64,000 bases of DNA from Hydractinia symbiolongicarpus. Its lineage: Eukaryota > Cnidaria > Hydrozoa > Anthoathecata > Hydractiniidae. This document shows, one piece after another, positions 1-11,582 of the stretch. The position numbers and the translations under genes were made by a program. Each line of letters begins with the position of its first letter. Positions within the stretch are counted from its first letter, which is position 1. The DNA lies in NCBI RefSeq assembly GCF_029227915.1, contig NC_079879.1, forward strand, positions 1,054,001 to 1,118,000, written 5' to 3'. Under the pieces are notes generated by a model that made no database searches, was not told where the DNA came from, and worked only from the letters and a program-made list of their open reading frames with translations.

Positions 1-3000
1 TTAAATTATTATTTCACCACTAAAACGCATGAGACTTGTAGTTTTCAAAAATGTTTTCATTCTTGATAAGACACTGAAAAAAAAAGTTTAATCGCGGGCA
101 AACGAAAACACGAGATTTCCCGTAAATCCCGGGCTTGACCCCTATAGTCAAAAGTACACAAAGAAAGTACCCAGGCAGTAAACTCATTTTTGGAACGTTT
201 TTTTGAATTATCGTTTCACCACTATAACGCATGAGACTTGTAGTATTCAAAAATGTTTTCATTTTTGATGGGACGCTGAATAGAAGAAGTTTAATCGCCG
301 GCAAACGAAAACCCGCGATTTCCCGTAAATCCCGGGCTTGGCGCGTATAGTCGAATGTATACAAAGAAAGTAAACTGGGAGTAAACTCATTTCCCGAATG
401 ATTTTTTAAATTAATTTTTTACCACTAAAACGCATAAGACTTGTAGTTTTTAAAAATGATTTCATTTTTGATGAGACGCTGAATAAAAGAAGTTAAATCG
501 CCGGCAATCGAAAACCCGCGATTTCCTGTAAATCCAGGGCCTGGCCCGTATAGTCGAATGTATGCAAAGAAAGTACCCAGTGAGTAAATTTATTTCCCGA
601 GCGATTCTTTAAATTATTTTTTCACCACTAAAACGCATGAGACTTGAAGTTTTCAAAAATGTTTTCATTTCTGATGAGACGTTAAATAAAAGAGGTTTAA
701 TCGCCGGCAAACGAAAACCCGCGATTTCCCGTAAATCCCGGGCTAGGCCCGTATAGTCGAATGTATACAAAGAAAGTACCCAGGGAGTAAACTCATTTCC
801 CGAACGATTTTTTAAATTATTTTTTCACCACTAAAACGCATGAGACTTGTAGTTTATAAAAATGATTTCATTTTTGATGAGACGCTGAATAAAAGGAGTT
901 TAATCGCCGGCAAACGAAAACACGCGATTTCCCTTAAATCCCGGACTCGGCCTGTATAGTCAAAAGTATACAAAGAAAGTACGCAGGGAGTAAACTCATT
1001 TCCCGAACGATTCCTTAAATTATTATTTCACCACTAAAACGCATGAGACTTGTATTTTTCAAAAATGTGTTCATTCTTGATAAGACGATGAAAAAAGAAA
1101 GTTTAATCGCGGGCAAACGAAAACCGGAGACTTCCCGTAAATCCCGGGCTTGGCCCCTATAGTCAAAAGTACACAAAGAAAGTACCCAGGCAGTAAACTC
1201 ATTTTTGGAATGTTTTTTTGAATTATTTTTTCACCACTATAACGCATGAGACTTGTAGTATTCAAAAATGTTTTCATTTTTCATGGGACGCTGATAAGAA
1301 GAAGTTTAATCGCCGGCAAACGAAAACCCGCGATTTCCCGTAAATCCCGGGCCTGGCCCGTATTGTCGAATGCATACAAAGAAAGTACTCAGTCAGTAAA
1401 CTGATTTCCCGAACGATTCTTTAAATTATTTTTTCACCACTAAAACGCATGAGACTTGTAGTTTACAAAAATGTTTTCATTTTTGATGAGACGCTGAATA
1501 AAAGAAGTTGAATCGCGGGCAAACGAAAACCGGAGATTTCCCGTAAATCCCGGGCTTGGCCCCTATAGTCAAAAGTACACAAAGAAAGTACCCAGGCAGT
1601 AAACTCATTTTTGGAATGTTTTTTCGAATTATTTTTTCACCACTAAAACGCATGAGACTTGTAGTATTCAAAAATGTTTTCATTTTTGATGGGACGCTGA
1701 ATAGAATAAGTTTAATCGCCGGCAAACGAAAACCCGCGATTTCCCGTAAATCCCGGGCCTGGCCCGTATAGTCGAATGCATACAAAGAAAGTACTCAGTG
1801 AGTAAATTGATTTCCTGAGCGATTCTTTAAATTATTTTTTCTCCACTAAAACGCATGAGACTTGAAGTTTATAAAAATGATTTCATTTTTGATGAGACGC
1901 TGAATAAAAGGAGTTTAATCGCCGGCAAACGAAAACCCGCGATTTCCCTTAAATCCCGGACTCGGCCTGTATAGTCAAAAGTATACAAAGAAAGTACGCA
2001 GGGAGTAAACTCATTTCCCGAACGATTCTTTAAATTATTATTTCACCACTAAAACGCATGAGACTTGTAGTTTTCAAAAATGTTTTCATTCTTGATAAGA
2101 CACTGAAAAAAAAAGTTTAATCGCGGGCAAACGAAAACCCGAGATTTCCCGTAAATCCCGGGCTTGACCCCTATAGTCAAAAGTACACAAAGAAAGTACC
2201 CAGGAAGTGAACTCATTTTTGGAACGTTTTTTTGAATTATCGTTTCACCACTATAACGCATGAGACTTGTAGTATTCAAAAATGTTTTCATTTTTGATGG
2301 GACGCTGAATAGAAGAAGTTTAATCGCTGGCAAACGAAAACCCGCGATTTCCCGTAAATCCCGGGCTTGGCGCGTATAGTCGAATGTATACAAAGAAAGT
2401 AAACTGGGAGTAAACTCATTTCCCGAATAATTTTTTAAATTAATTTTTTACCACTAAAACGCATAAGACTTGTAGTTTTTAAAAATGATTTCATTTTTGA
2501 TGAGACGCAGAATAAAAGGAGTTTAATCTCCGGAAAACGAAAACCCGCGATTTCCCGTAAATCCTGGACCCGGCCCGTATAGTCAAAAGTATACAAATAA
2601 AGTACGCAGGGAGTAAACTCATTTCCCGAACGATTCTTTAAATTTTTTTCACCACTAAAACGCATGAGACTTGTAGTTTTCAAAAATGTTTTCATTTTTG
2701 ATGAGACGCTGATAAGAAGAAGTTTAATCGCCGGCAAACGAAAACCCGCGATTTCCCGTAAATCCCGGGCCTGGCCCGTATTGTCGAATGCATACAAAGA
2801 AAGTACTCAGTCAGTAAACTGATTTCCCGAACGATTCTTTAAATTATTTTTTCACCACTAAAACGCATGAGACTTGTAGTTTACAAAAATGTTTTCATTT
2901 TTGATGAGACGCTGAATAAAAGAAGTTGAATCGCGGGCAAACGAAAACCGGAGATTTCCCGTAAATCCCGGGCTTGGCCCCTACAGTCAAAAGTACACAA

Positions 3001-4274
3001 AGAAAGTACCCAGGCAGTAAACTCATTTTTGGTATGTTTTTTCGAATTATTTTTTCACCACTATAACGCATGAGACTTGTAGTATTCAAAAATGTTTTCA
3101 TTTTTGATGGGACGCTGAATAGAATAAGTTTAATCGCCGGCAAACGAAAACCCGCGATTTCCCGTAAATCCCGGGCCTGGCCCGTATAGTCGAATGCATA
3201 CAAAGAAAGTACTCAGTGAGTAAATTGATTTCCCGAGCGATTCTTTAAATTATTTTTTCTCCACTAAAACGCATGAGACTTGAAGTTTATAAAAATGATT
3301 TCATTTTTGATGAGACGCAGAATAAAAGGAGTTTAATCTCCGGAAAACGAAAACCCGCAATTTCCCGTAAATCCCGGACCCGGCCCGTATAGTCAAAAGT
3401 ATACAAATAAAGTACGCAGGGAGTAAACTCATTTCCCGAACGATTCTTTAAATTATTTTTTCACCACTAAAACGCATGAGACTTGAACTTTTCACAAATG
3501 TTTTCATTTTTGATGGGACGCTGAATAGAATAAGTTTAATCGCCAGCAAACGAAAACCCGCGATTTCCCGTAAATCCCGGGCTTGGCGCGTATAGTCGAA
3601 TGTATACAAAGAAAGTAAACTGGGAGTAAACTCATTTCCCGAATGATTTTTTAAATTAATTTTTTACCACTAAAACGCATAAGACTTGTAGTTTTTAAAA
3701 ATGATTTCATTTTTGATGAGACGCAGAATAAAAGGAGTTTAATCTCCGGAAAACGAAAACCCGCGATTTCCCGTAAATCCCGGACCCGGCCCGTATAGTC
3801 AAAAGTATACAAATAAAGTACGCAGGGAGTAAACTCATTTCCCGAACGATTCTTTAAATTATTTTTTCACCACTAAAACGCATGAGACTTGAACTTTTCA
3901 CAAATGTTTTCATTTCTGATGAGACGCTAAATAAAAGAGGTTTAATCGCCGGCAAACGAAAACCCGCGATTTCCCGTAAATCCCAGGTTAGGCCCGTATA
4001 ATCGAATGTAAACAAAGAAAGTACCCAGGGAGTAAACTCATTTCCCGAACGATTTTTTAAATTATTTTTTCACCACTAAAACGCATGAGACTTGTAGTTT
4101 ATAAAAATGATTTCATTTTTGATGAGCCGCTGAATAAAAGGAGTTTAATCTCCGGCAAACGAAAACCCGCGATTTCCCGTAGGTCCCGGACCCGGCCCGT
4201 ATAGTCAAAAGTATACAAAGAAAATACGCGGGGAGTAAACTCATTTCCCGAACGATTCTTTAAATTATTATTTC
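1..4274. repeat. Heterogeneous monomer block with ~2.03-kb duplication
   Basis: About 21 monomers of mixed subtype. An A-type followed by a B-type monomer at 16 and 218 recurs at 2045 and ~2247, an offset of 2029 bp (ten monomers, minus one base). The B copies share an unusual second half (GGCTTGGCGCGTATAG, then AAAGTAAACTGGGAG). A further run, from ~1437 to ~2040, recurs from ~2856 with a 1418-bp offset (seven monomers). The monomer at ~1437 is chimeric: its first half is C-like (GTTTACAAAAATG) and its second half A-like (GCGGGC, CCCCTATAG). Order is less regular than in the neighbouring domain, so I read it as an older or more rearranged edge. Confidence 0.85.
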
Positions 4275-4593
4275 ACCACTAAAACGCATGAGACTTGTAG
4301 TTTTCAAAAATGTGTTCATTCTTGATAAGACGCTGAAAAAAAAAAGTTTAATCGCGGGCAAACGAAAACACGAGATTTCCCGTAAATCCCGGGCTTGACC
4401 CCTATAGTCAAAAGTACACAAAGAAAGTACCCAGGCAGTAAACTCATTTTTGGAACGTTTTTTTGAATTATCTTTTCACCACTATAACGCATGAGACTTG
4501 TAGTATTCAAAAATGTTTTCATTTTTGATGGGACGCTGATAAGAAGAAGTTTAATCGCTGGCAAACGAAAACCCGCGATTTCCCGTAAATCCC

Positions 4594-4649
4594 GGGCCTG
4601 GCCCGTATTGTCGAATGCATACAAAGAAACTACTCAGTCAGTAAACTGA
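4594..4649. other. Cluster of short palindromes in B-type monomers
   Basis: GGGCC-T-GGCCC (4594-4604) is followed by TCAGT-AA-ACTGA (4638-4649). Between them lies ATGCAT, a short self-complementary hexamer. Other subtypes instead carry GTATA and TATAC arms around an 8-base spacer (for example 4199-4216). These add further dyads to the one near the monomer start. They are short and could be incidental. Confidence 0.55.
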
Positions 4650-4680
4650 TTTCCCGAACGATTCTTTAAATTATTTTTTC

Positions 4681-4883
4681 ACCACTAAAACGCATGAGAC
4701 TTGTAGTTTACAAAAATGTTTTCATTTTTGATGAGACGCTGAATAAAAGAAGTTTAATCGCCGGCAAACGAAAACTCGCGATTTTCCGTATATCACGGAC
4801 TCGGCCCGTATAGTCAAATGTATACAAAGAATGTACCCAAGGAGTAAACTCATTTCCCGAACGATTTTTTAAATTATTTTTTC
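4681..4883 (+). repeat. Reference monomer (C-type, 203 bp)
   Basis: This copy shows the monomer plan in order. It opens with ACCACTAAAACGCATGAGAC, then CTTGTAGTTTACAAAAATG and the dyad arm CATTTTTGATGAGACGC. A purine-rich stretch (GAATAAAAGAAG) follows, then TTTAATCGCCGGCAAACGAA and a CpG-rich centre (CGCGATTTTCCG). Next come CGGACTCGGCCCGTATAG, GTATAC, GGAGTAAACTCATTTCCCGA, and a final AT tract (TTTTTTAAATTATTTTTTC). My hand count is 39 C, 34 G (36% GC) and 13 CpG. Subtypes differ in coordinated ways. A-type has TTCATTCTTGATAAG, a run of 9-11 A, GCGGGC and CCCCTATAG. B-type has ACTATAACG, GTATTC and GATGGGACG. E-type has a CATTTCTGATG arm and AAATAAAAGAGG. F-type has GTAGGTCCCGGACCC. A and C differ at about 27 sites (~87% identity by hand alignment). 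Confidence 0.95.
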
Positions 4884-4912
4884 ACCATTAAAACGCATGA
4901 GACTTGTAGTTT

Positions 4913-4934
4913 TCAAAAATGATTTCATTTTTGA
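4913..4934. other. Dyad symmetry in each monomer (example copy, 10-bp arms)
   Basis: Left arm TCAAAAATGA (4913-4922), two-base spacer TT, right arm TCATTTTTGA (4925-4934): a perfect inverted repeat able to extrude a cruciform or bind a symmetric protein. B-type monomers have 9-bp arms around TTTT and C-type 8-bp arms. A-type (CATTCTTG) and E-type (CATTTCTG) monomers carry one mismatch. It recurs about every 203 bp across the whole window. Any function is inference. Confidence 0.8.
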
Positions 4935-6101
4935 TGAGACGCTGAATAAAAGGAGTTTAATCCCCGGCAAACGAAAACCCGCGATTTCCCGTACATCCCG
5001 GACTCGGCCCGTATAGTCGAATGTATACAAGGAAAGTACCCAGGGAGTAAACTCATTTTTGGAACGTTTTTTTGAATTATCTTTTCACCACTATAACGCA
5101 TGAGACTTGTAGTATTCAAAAATGTTTTCATTTTTGATGGGACGCTGATAAGAAGAAGTTTAATCGCCGGCAAACGAAAACTCGCGATTTCCCGTAAATC
5201 CCAGGCCTGGCCCGTATTGTCGAATGCATACAAAGAAAGTACTCAGTCAGTAAACTGATTTCCCGAACGATTCTTTAAATTATTTTTTCACCACTAAAAC
5301 GCATAAGACTTGTAGTTTACAAAAATGTTTTCATTTTTGATGAGACGCTGAATAAAAGAAGTTTAATCGCCGGCAAACGAAAACCCGCGATTTTCCGTAT
5401 ATCACGGACTCGTCCCGTACAGTCAAATGTATACAAAGAATGTAACCAGGGAGTAAACTCATTTCCCAAACGATTTTTTAAATTATTTTTTCACCACTAA
5501 AACGCATGAGACTTGTAGTTTATAAAAATGATTTCATTTTTGATGAGACGCTGAATAAAAGGAGTTTAATCGCCGGCAAACGAAAACCCGCGATTTCCCT
5601 TAAATCCCGGACTCGGCCTGTATAGTCAAAAGTATACAAAGAAAGTACGCAGGGAGTAAACTCATTTCCCGAACGATTCTTTAAATTATTATTTCACCAC
5701 TAAAACGCATGAGACTTGAACTTTTCACAAATGTTTTCATTTCTGATGAGACGCTAAATAAACGAGGTTTAATCGCCGGCAAACGAAAACCCGCGAATTC
5801 CCGTAAATCCCAGGTTAGGCCCGTATAATCGAATGTATACAAAGAAAGTACCCAGGGAGTAAACTCATTTCCCGAACGATTTTTTAAATTATTTTTTCAC
5901 CACTAAAACGAATGAGACTTGTAGTTTAGAAAAATGATTTCATTTTTGATGAGACGCTGAATAAAAGGAGTTTAATCTCCGGCAAACGAAAACCCGCGAT
6001 TTCCCGTAGGTCCCGGACCCGGCCCGTATAGTCAAAAGTATACAAAGAAAATACGCGGGGAGTAAACTCATTTCCCGAACGATTCTTTAAATTATTATTT
6101 C

Positions 6102-7319
6102 ACCACTAAAACGCATGAGACTTGTAGTTTTCAAAAATGTGTTCATTCTTGATAAGACGCTGAAAAAAAAAAGTTTAATCGCGGGCAAACGAAAACACGA
6201 GATTTCCCGTAAATCCCGGGCTTGACCCCTATAGTCAAAAGTACACAAAGAAAGTACCCAGGCAGTAAACTCATTTTTGGAACGTTTTTTTGAATTATCT
6301 TTTCACCACTATAACGCATGAGACTTGTAGTATTCAAAAATGTTTTCATTTTTGATGGGACGCTGATAAGAAGAAGTTTAATCGCCGGCAAACGAAAACC
6401 CGCGATTTCCCGTAAATCCCGGGCCTGGCCCGTATTGTCAAATGCATACAAAGAAACTACTCAGTCAGTAAACTGATTTCCCGAACGATTCTTTAAATTA
6501 TTTTTTCACCACTAAAACGCATGAGACTTGTAGTTTACAAAAATGTTTTCATTTTTGATGAGACGCTGAATAAAAGAAGTTTAATCGCCGGCAAACGAAA
6601 ACTCGCGATTTTCCGTATATCACGGACTCGGCCCGTATAGTCAAATGTATACAAAGAATGTACCCAAGGAGTAAACTCATTTCCCTAACGATTTTTTAAA
6701 TTATTTTTTCACCATTAAAACGCATGAGACTTGTAGTTTTCAAAAATGATTTCATTTTTGATGAGACGCTGAATAAAAGGAGTTTAATCGCCGGCAAACG
6801 AAAACCCGCGATTTCCCTTAAATCCCGGACTCGGCCTGTATAGTCAAAAGTATACAAAGAAAGTACGCAGGGAGTAAACTCATTTCCCGAACGATTCTTT
6901 AAATTATTATTTCACCACTAAAACGCATGAGACTTGAACTTTTCACAAATGTTTTCATTTCTGATGAGACGCTAAATAAAAGAGGTTTAATCGCCGGCAA
7001 ACGAAAACCCGCGATTTCCCGTAAATCCCAGGTTAGGCCCGTATAATCGAATGTATACAAAGAAATTACCCAGGGAGTAAACTCATTTCCCGAACGATTT
7101 TTTAAATTATTTTTTCACCACTAAAACGAATGAGACTTGTAGTTTAGAAAAATGATTTCATTTTTGATGAGACGCTGAATAAAAGGAGTTTAATCTCCGG
7201 CAAACGAAAACCCGCGATTTCCCGTAGGTCCCGGACCCGGCCCGTATAGTCAAAAGTATACAAAGAAAATACGCGGGGAGTAAACTCATTTCCCGAACGA
7301 TTCTTTAAATTATTATTTC
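6102..7319. repeat. 6-monomer HOR ABCDEF, 1218 bp
   Basis: Order by anchor: A (6102; TGTGTTCATTCTTG, ten-A run, GACCCCTATAG), B (~6305; ACTATAACG, GCTGATAAGAAG, GAAACTACTCAG), C (~6508; GTTTACAAAAATG, CTCGCG, TATATCACGG), D (~6711; ACCATT, CCCTTAAATCCCGGAC), E (~6914; GAACTTTTCACAAATG, CCCAGGTTAGG), F (~7117; CGAATGAG, GTTTAGAAAAATG, GTAGGTCCCGG). This is the basic unit of the homogenised domain. Confidence 0.92.
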
Positions 7320-8537
7320 ACCACTAAAACGCATGAGACTTGTAGTTTTCAAAAATGTGTTCATTCTTGATAAGACGCTGAAAAAAAAAAGTTTAATCGC
7401 GGGCAAACGAAAACACGAGATTTCCCGTAAATCCCGGGCTTGACCCCTATAGTCAAAAGTACACAAAGAAAGTACCCAGGCAGTAAACTCATTTTTGGAA
7501 CGTTTTTTTGAATTATCTTTTCACCACTATAACGCATGAGACTTGTAGTATTCAAAAATGTTTTCATTTTTGATGGGACGCTGATAAGAAGAAGTTTAAT
7601 CGCCGGCAAACGAAAACCCGCGATTTCCCGTAAATCCCGGGCCTGGCCCGTATTGTCAAATGCATACAAAGAAACTACTCAGTCAGTAAACTGATTTCCC
7701 GAACGATTCTTTAAATTATTTTTTCACCACTAAAACGCATGAGACTTGTAGTTTACAAAAATGTTTTCATTTTTGATGAGACGCTGAATAAAAGAAGTTT
7801 AATCGCCGGCAAACGAAAACTCGCGATTTTCCGTATATCACGGACTCGGCCCGTATAGTCAAATGTATACAAAGAATGTACCCAAGGAGTAAACTCATTT
7901 CCCTAACGATTTTTTAAATTATTTTTTCACCATTAAAACGCATGAGACTTGTAGTTTTCAAAAATGATTTCATTTTTGATGAGACGCTGAATAAAAGGAG
8001 TTTAATCGCCGGCAAACGAAAACCCGCGATTTCCCTTAAATCCCGGACTCGGCCTGTATAGTCAAAAGTATACAAAGAAAGTACGCAGGGAGTAAACTCA
8101 TTTCCCGAACGATTCTTTAAATTATTATTTCACCACTAAAACGCATGAGACTTGAACTTTTCACAAATGTTTTCATTTCTGATGAGACGCTAAATAAAAG
8201 AGGTTTAATCGCCGGCAAACGAAAACCCGCGATTTCCCGTAAATCCCAGGTTAGGCCCGTATAATCGAATGTATACAAAGAAATTACCCAGGGAGTAAAC
8301 TCATTTCCCGAACGATTTTTTAAATTATTTTTTCACCACTAAAACGAATGAGACTTGTAGTTTAGAAAAATGATTTCATTTTTGATGAGACGCTGAATAA
8401 AAGGAGTTTAATCTCCGGCAAACGAAAACCCGCGATTTCCCGTAGGTCCCGGACCCGGCCCGTATAGTCAAAAGTATACAAAGAAAATACGCGGGGAGTA
8501 AACTCATTTCCCGAACGATTCTTTAAATTATTATTTC
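7320..8537. repeat. 6-monomer HOR ABCDEF, 1218 bp
   Basis: Same six subtypes in the same order as 6102-7319, with the same private variants, including TTCCCTAACG at the end of C and GAAATTACCC in E. No differences were noticed on read-through. Confidence 0.92.
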
Positions 8538-10364
8538 ACCACTAAAACGCATGAGACTTGTAGTTTTCAAAAATGTGTTCATTCTTGATAAGACGCTGAA
8601 AAAAAAAAGTTTAATCGCGGGCAAACGAAAACACGAGATTTCCCGTAAATCCCGGGCTTGACCCCTATAGTCAAAAGTACACAAAGAAAGTACCCAGGCA
8701 GTAAACTCATTTTTGGAACGTTTTTTTGAATTATCTTTTCACCACTATAACGCATGAGACTTGTAGTATTCAAAAATGTTTTCATTTTTGATGGGACGCT
8801 GATAAGAAGAAGTTTAATCGCCGGCAAACGAAAACCCGCGATTTCCCGTAAATCCCGGGCCTGGCCCGTATTGTCAAATGCATACAAAGAAACTACTCAG
8901 TCAGTAAACTGATTTCCCGAACGATTCTTTAAATTATTTTTTCACCACTAAAACGCATGAGACTTGTAGTTTACAAAAATGTTTTCATTTTTGATGAGAC
9001 GCTGAATAAAAGAAGTTTAATCGCCGGCAAACGAAAACTCGCGATTTTCCGTATATCACGGACTCGGCCCGTATAGTCAAATGTATACAAAGAATGTACC
9101 CAAGGAGTAAACTCATTTCCCTAACGATTTTTTAAATTATTTTTTCACCATTAAAACGCATGAGACTTGTAGTTTTCAAAAATGATTTCATTTTTGATGA
9201 GACGCTGAATAAAAGGAGTTTAATCGCCGGCAAACGAAAACCCGCGATTTCCCTTAAATCCCGGACTCGGCCTGTATAGTCAAAAGTATACAAAGAAAGT
9301 ACGCAGGGAGTAAACTCATTTCCCGAACGATTCTTTAAATTATTATTTCACCACTAAAACGCATGAGACTTGAACTTTTCACAAATGTTTTCATTTCTGA
9401 TGAGACGCTAAATAAAAGAGGTTTAATCGCCGGCAAACGAAAACCCGCGATTTCCCGTAAATCCCAGGTTAGGCCCGTATAATCGAATGTATACAAAGAA
9501 AGTACCCAGGGAGTAAACTCATTTCCCGAACGATTTTTTAAATTATTTTTTCACCACTAAAACGTATGAGACTTGTAGTTTACAAAAATGTTTTCATTTT
9601 TGATGAGACGCTGAATAAAAGAAGTTTAATCGCCGGCAAACGAAAACTCGCGATTTTCCGTATATCACGGACTCGGCCCGTATAGTCAAATGTATACAAA
9701 GAATGTACCCAAGGAGTAAACTCATTTCCCTAACGATTTTTTAAATTATTTTTTCACCATTAAAACGCATGAGACTTGTAGTTTTCAAAAATGATTTCAT
9801 TTTTGATGAGACGCTGAATAAAAGGAGTTTAATCGCCGGCAAACGAAAACCCGCGATTTCCCTTAAATCCCGGACTCGGCCTGTATAGTCAAAAGTATAC
9901 AAAGAAAGTACGCAGGGAGTAAACTCATTTCCCGAACGATTCTTTAAATTATTATTTCACCACTAAAACGCATGAGACTTGAACTTTTCACAAATGTTTT
10001 CATTTCTGATGAGACGCTAAATAAAAGAGGTTTAATCGCCGGCAAACGAAAACCCGCGATTTCCCGTAAATCCCAGGTTAGGCCCGTATAATCGAATGTA
10101 TACAAAGAAATTACCCAGGGAGTAAACTCATTTCCCGAACGATTTTTTAAATTATTTTTTCACCACTAAAACGAATGAGACTTGTAGTTTAGAAAAATGA
10201 TTTCATTTTTGATGAGACGCTGAATAAAAGGAGTTTAATCTCCGGCAAACGAAAACCCGCGATTTCCCGTAGGTCCCGGACCCGGCCCGTATAGTCAAAA
10301 GTATACAAAGAAAATACGCGGGGAGTAAACTCATTTCCCGAACGATTCTTTAAATTATTATTTC
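8538..10364. repeat. 9-monomer HOR, ABCDE + C'DEF, 1827 bp
   Basis: ABCDE is followed not by F but by C' (~9554), then D, E and F. C' carries CGTATGAG in place of CGCATGAG and otherwise looks like C. The E before it has GAAAGTACCC instead of the GAAATTACCC found in ordinary copies. This is what an unequal exchange that re-enters the unit at C would leave: three extra monomers (609 bp). Confidence 0.9.
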
Positions 10365-11582
10365 ACCACTAAAACGCATGAGACTTGTAGTTTTCAAAAA
10401 TGTGTTCATTCTTGATAAGACGCTGAAAAAAAAAAGTTTAATCGCGGGCAAACGAAAACACGAGATTTCCCGTAAATCCCGGGCTTGACCCCTATAGTCA
10501 AAAGTACACAAAGAAAGTACCCAGGCAGTAAACTCATTTTTGGAACGTTTTTTTGAATTATCTTTTCACCACTATAACGCATGAGACTTGTAGTATTCAA
10601 AAATGTTTTCATTTTTGATGGGACGCTGATAAGAAGAAGTTTAATCGCCGGCAAACGAAAACCCGCGATTTCCCGTAAATCCCGGGCCTGGCCCGTATTG
10701 TCAAATGCATACAAAGAAACTACTCAGTCAGTAAACTGATTTCCCGAACGATTCTTTAAATTATTTTTTCACCACTAAAACGCATGAGACTTGTAGTTTA
10801 CAAAAATGTTTTCATTTTTGATGAGACGCTGAATAAAAGAAGTTTAATCGCCGGCAAACGAAAACTCGCGATTTTCCGTATATCACGGACTCGGCCCGTA
10901 TAGTCAAATGTATACAAAGAATGTACCCAAGGAGTAAACTCATTTCCCTAACGATTTTTTAAATTATTTTTTCACCATTAAAACGCATGAGACTTGTAGT
11001 TTTCAAAAATGATTTCATTTTTGATGAGACGCTGAATAAAAGGAGTTTAATCGCCGGCAAACGAAAACCCGCGATTTCCCTTAAATCCCGGACTCGGCCT
11101 GTATAGTCAAAAGTATACAAAGAAAGTACGCAGGGAGTAAACTCATTTCCCGAACGATTCTTTAAATTATTATTTCACCACTAAAACGCATGAGACTTGA
11201 ACTTTTCACAAATGTTTTCATTTCTGATGAGACGCTAAATAAAAGAGGTTTAATCGCCGGCAAACGAAAACCCGCGATTTCCCGTAAATCCCAGGTTAGG
11301 CCCGTATAATCGAATGTATACAAAGAAATTACCCAGGGAGTAAACTCATTTCCCGAACGATTTTTTAAATTATTTTTTCACCACTAAAACGAATGAGACT
11401 TGTAGTTTAGAAAAATGATTTCATTTTTGATGAGACGCTGAATAAAAGGAGTTTAATCTCCGGCAAACGAAAACCCGCGATTTCCCGTAGGTCCCGGACC
11501 CGGCCCGTATAGTCAAAAGTATACAAAGAAAATACGCGGGGAGTAAACTCATTTCCCGAACGATTCTTTAAATTATTATTTC
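10365..11582. repeat. 6-monomer HOR ABCDEF, 1218 bp
   Basis: Same six subtypes as 6102-7319, with no differences noticed. The A monomer again has a ten-A run and GACCCCTATAG. Confidence 0.9.

Larger units (their letters stand above)
4275..6101. repeat. Variant 9-monomer HOR, left flank of the core
   Basis: 1827 bp, exactly nine 203-bp units, with order A, B, C, D', B', C2, D2, E, F. D' has GTACATCCCGG and ATACAAGGAAAG and ends with the A-type tail (TTTTTGGAACG). B' therefore follows it as B normally follows A. C2 has CGCATAAGAC and GAATGTAACC. This differs from the core ABCDEF by three extra monomers (D', B', C2). A near-identical nine-unit arrangement begins at 15846 on the other side of the core. 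Confidence 0.88.
6102..10364. repeat. 4263-bp super-HOR, copy 1 (6+6+9 monomers)
   Basis: This is a 21-monomer unit made of two ABCDEF 6-mers (6102-7319 and 7320-8537) and one 9-mer (8538-10364). The next 4263 bp repeat the same order with the same diagnostic variants at the same offset. For example, the rare CGTATGAG at ~9563 recurs 4263 bp later. I found no difference between the two copies where I compared them. Confidence 0.9.

Noticed and set aside
1556-1771. Single plus-strand reading frame of 71 codons
   Set aside because: It lies wholly within satellite monomers and is open only because two local substitutions remove stops. Neighbouring copies are closed.
4326-4352. Poly-A run in A-type monomers as a retroposon (SINE) tail
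   Set aside because: The 9- to 11-A run sits at a fixed place inside the 203-bp unit and aligns with GAATAAAAGAAG of other subtypes. There are no target-site duplications or Pol III boxes.
4681-4883. CENP-B box in the monomer
   Set aside because: I searched by eye for the TTCG-N4-A-N2-CGGG core on both strands. The nearest candidates, around CAAACGAAAACCCGCG and TTCCCGAACGATT, do not keep the required spacing and core bases.
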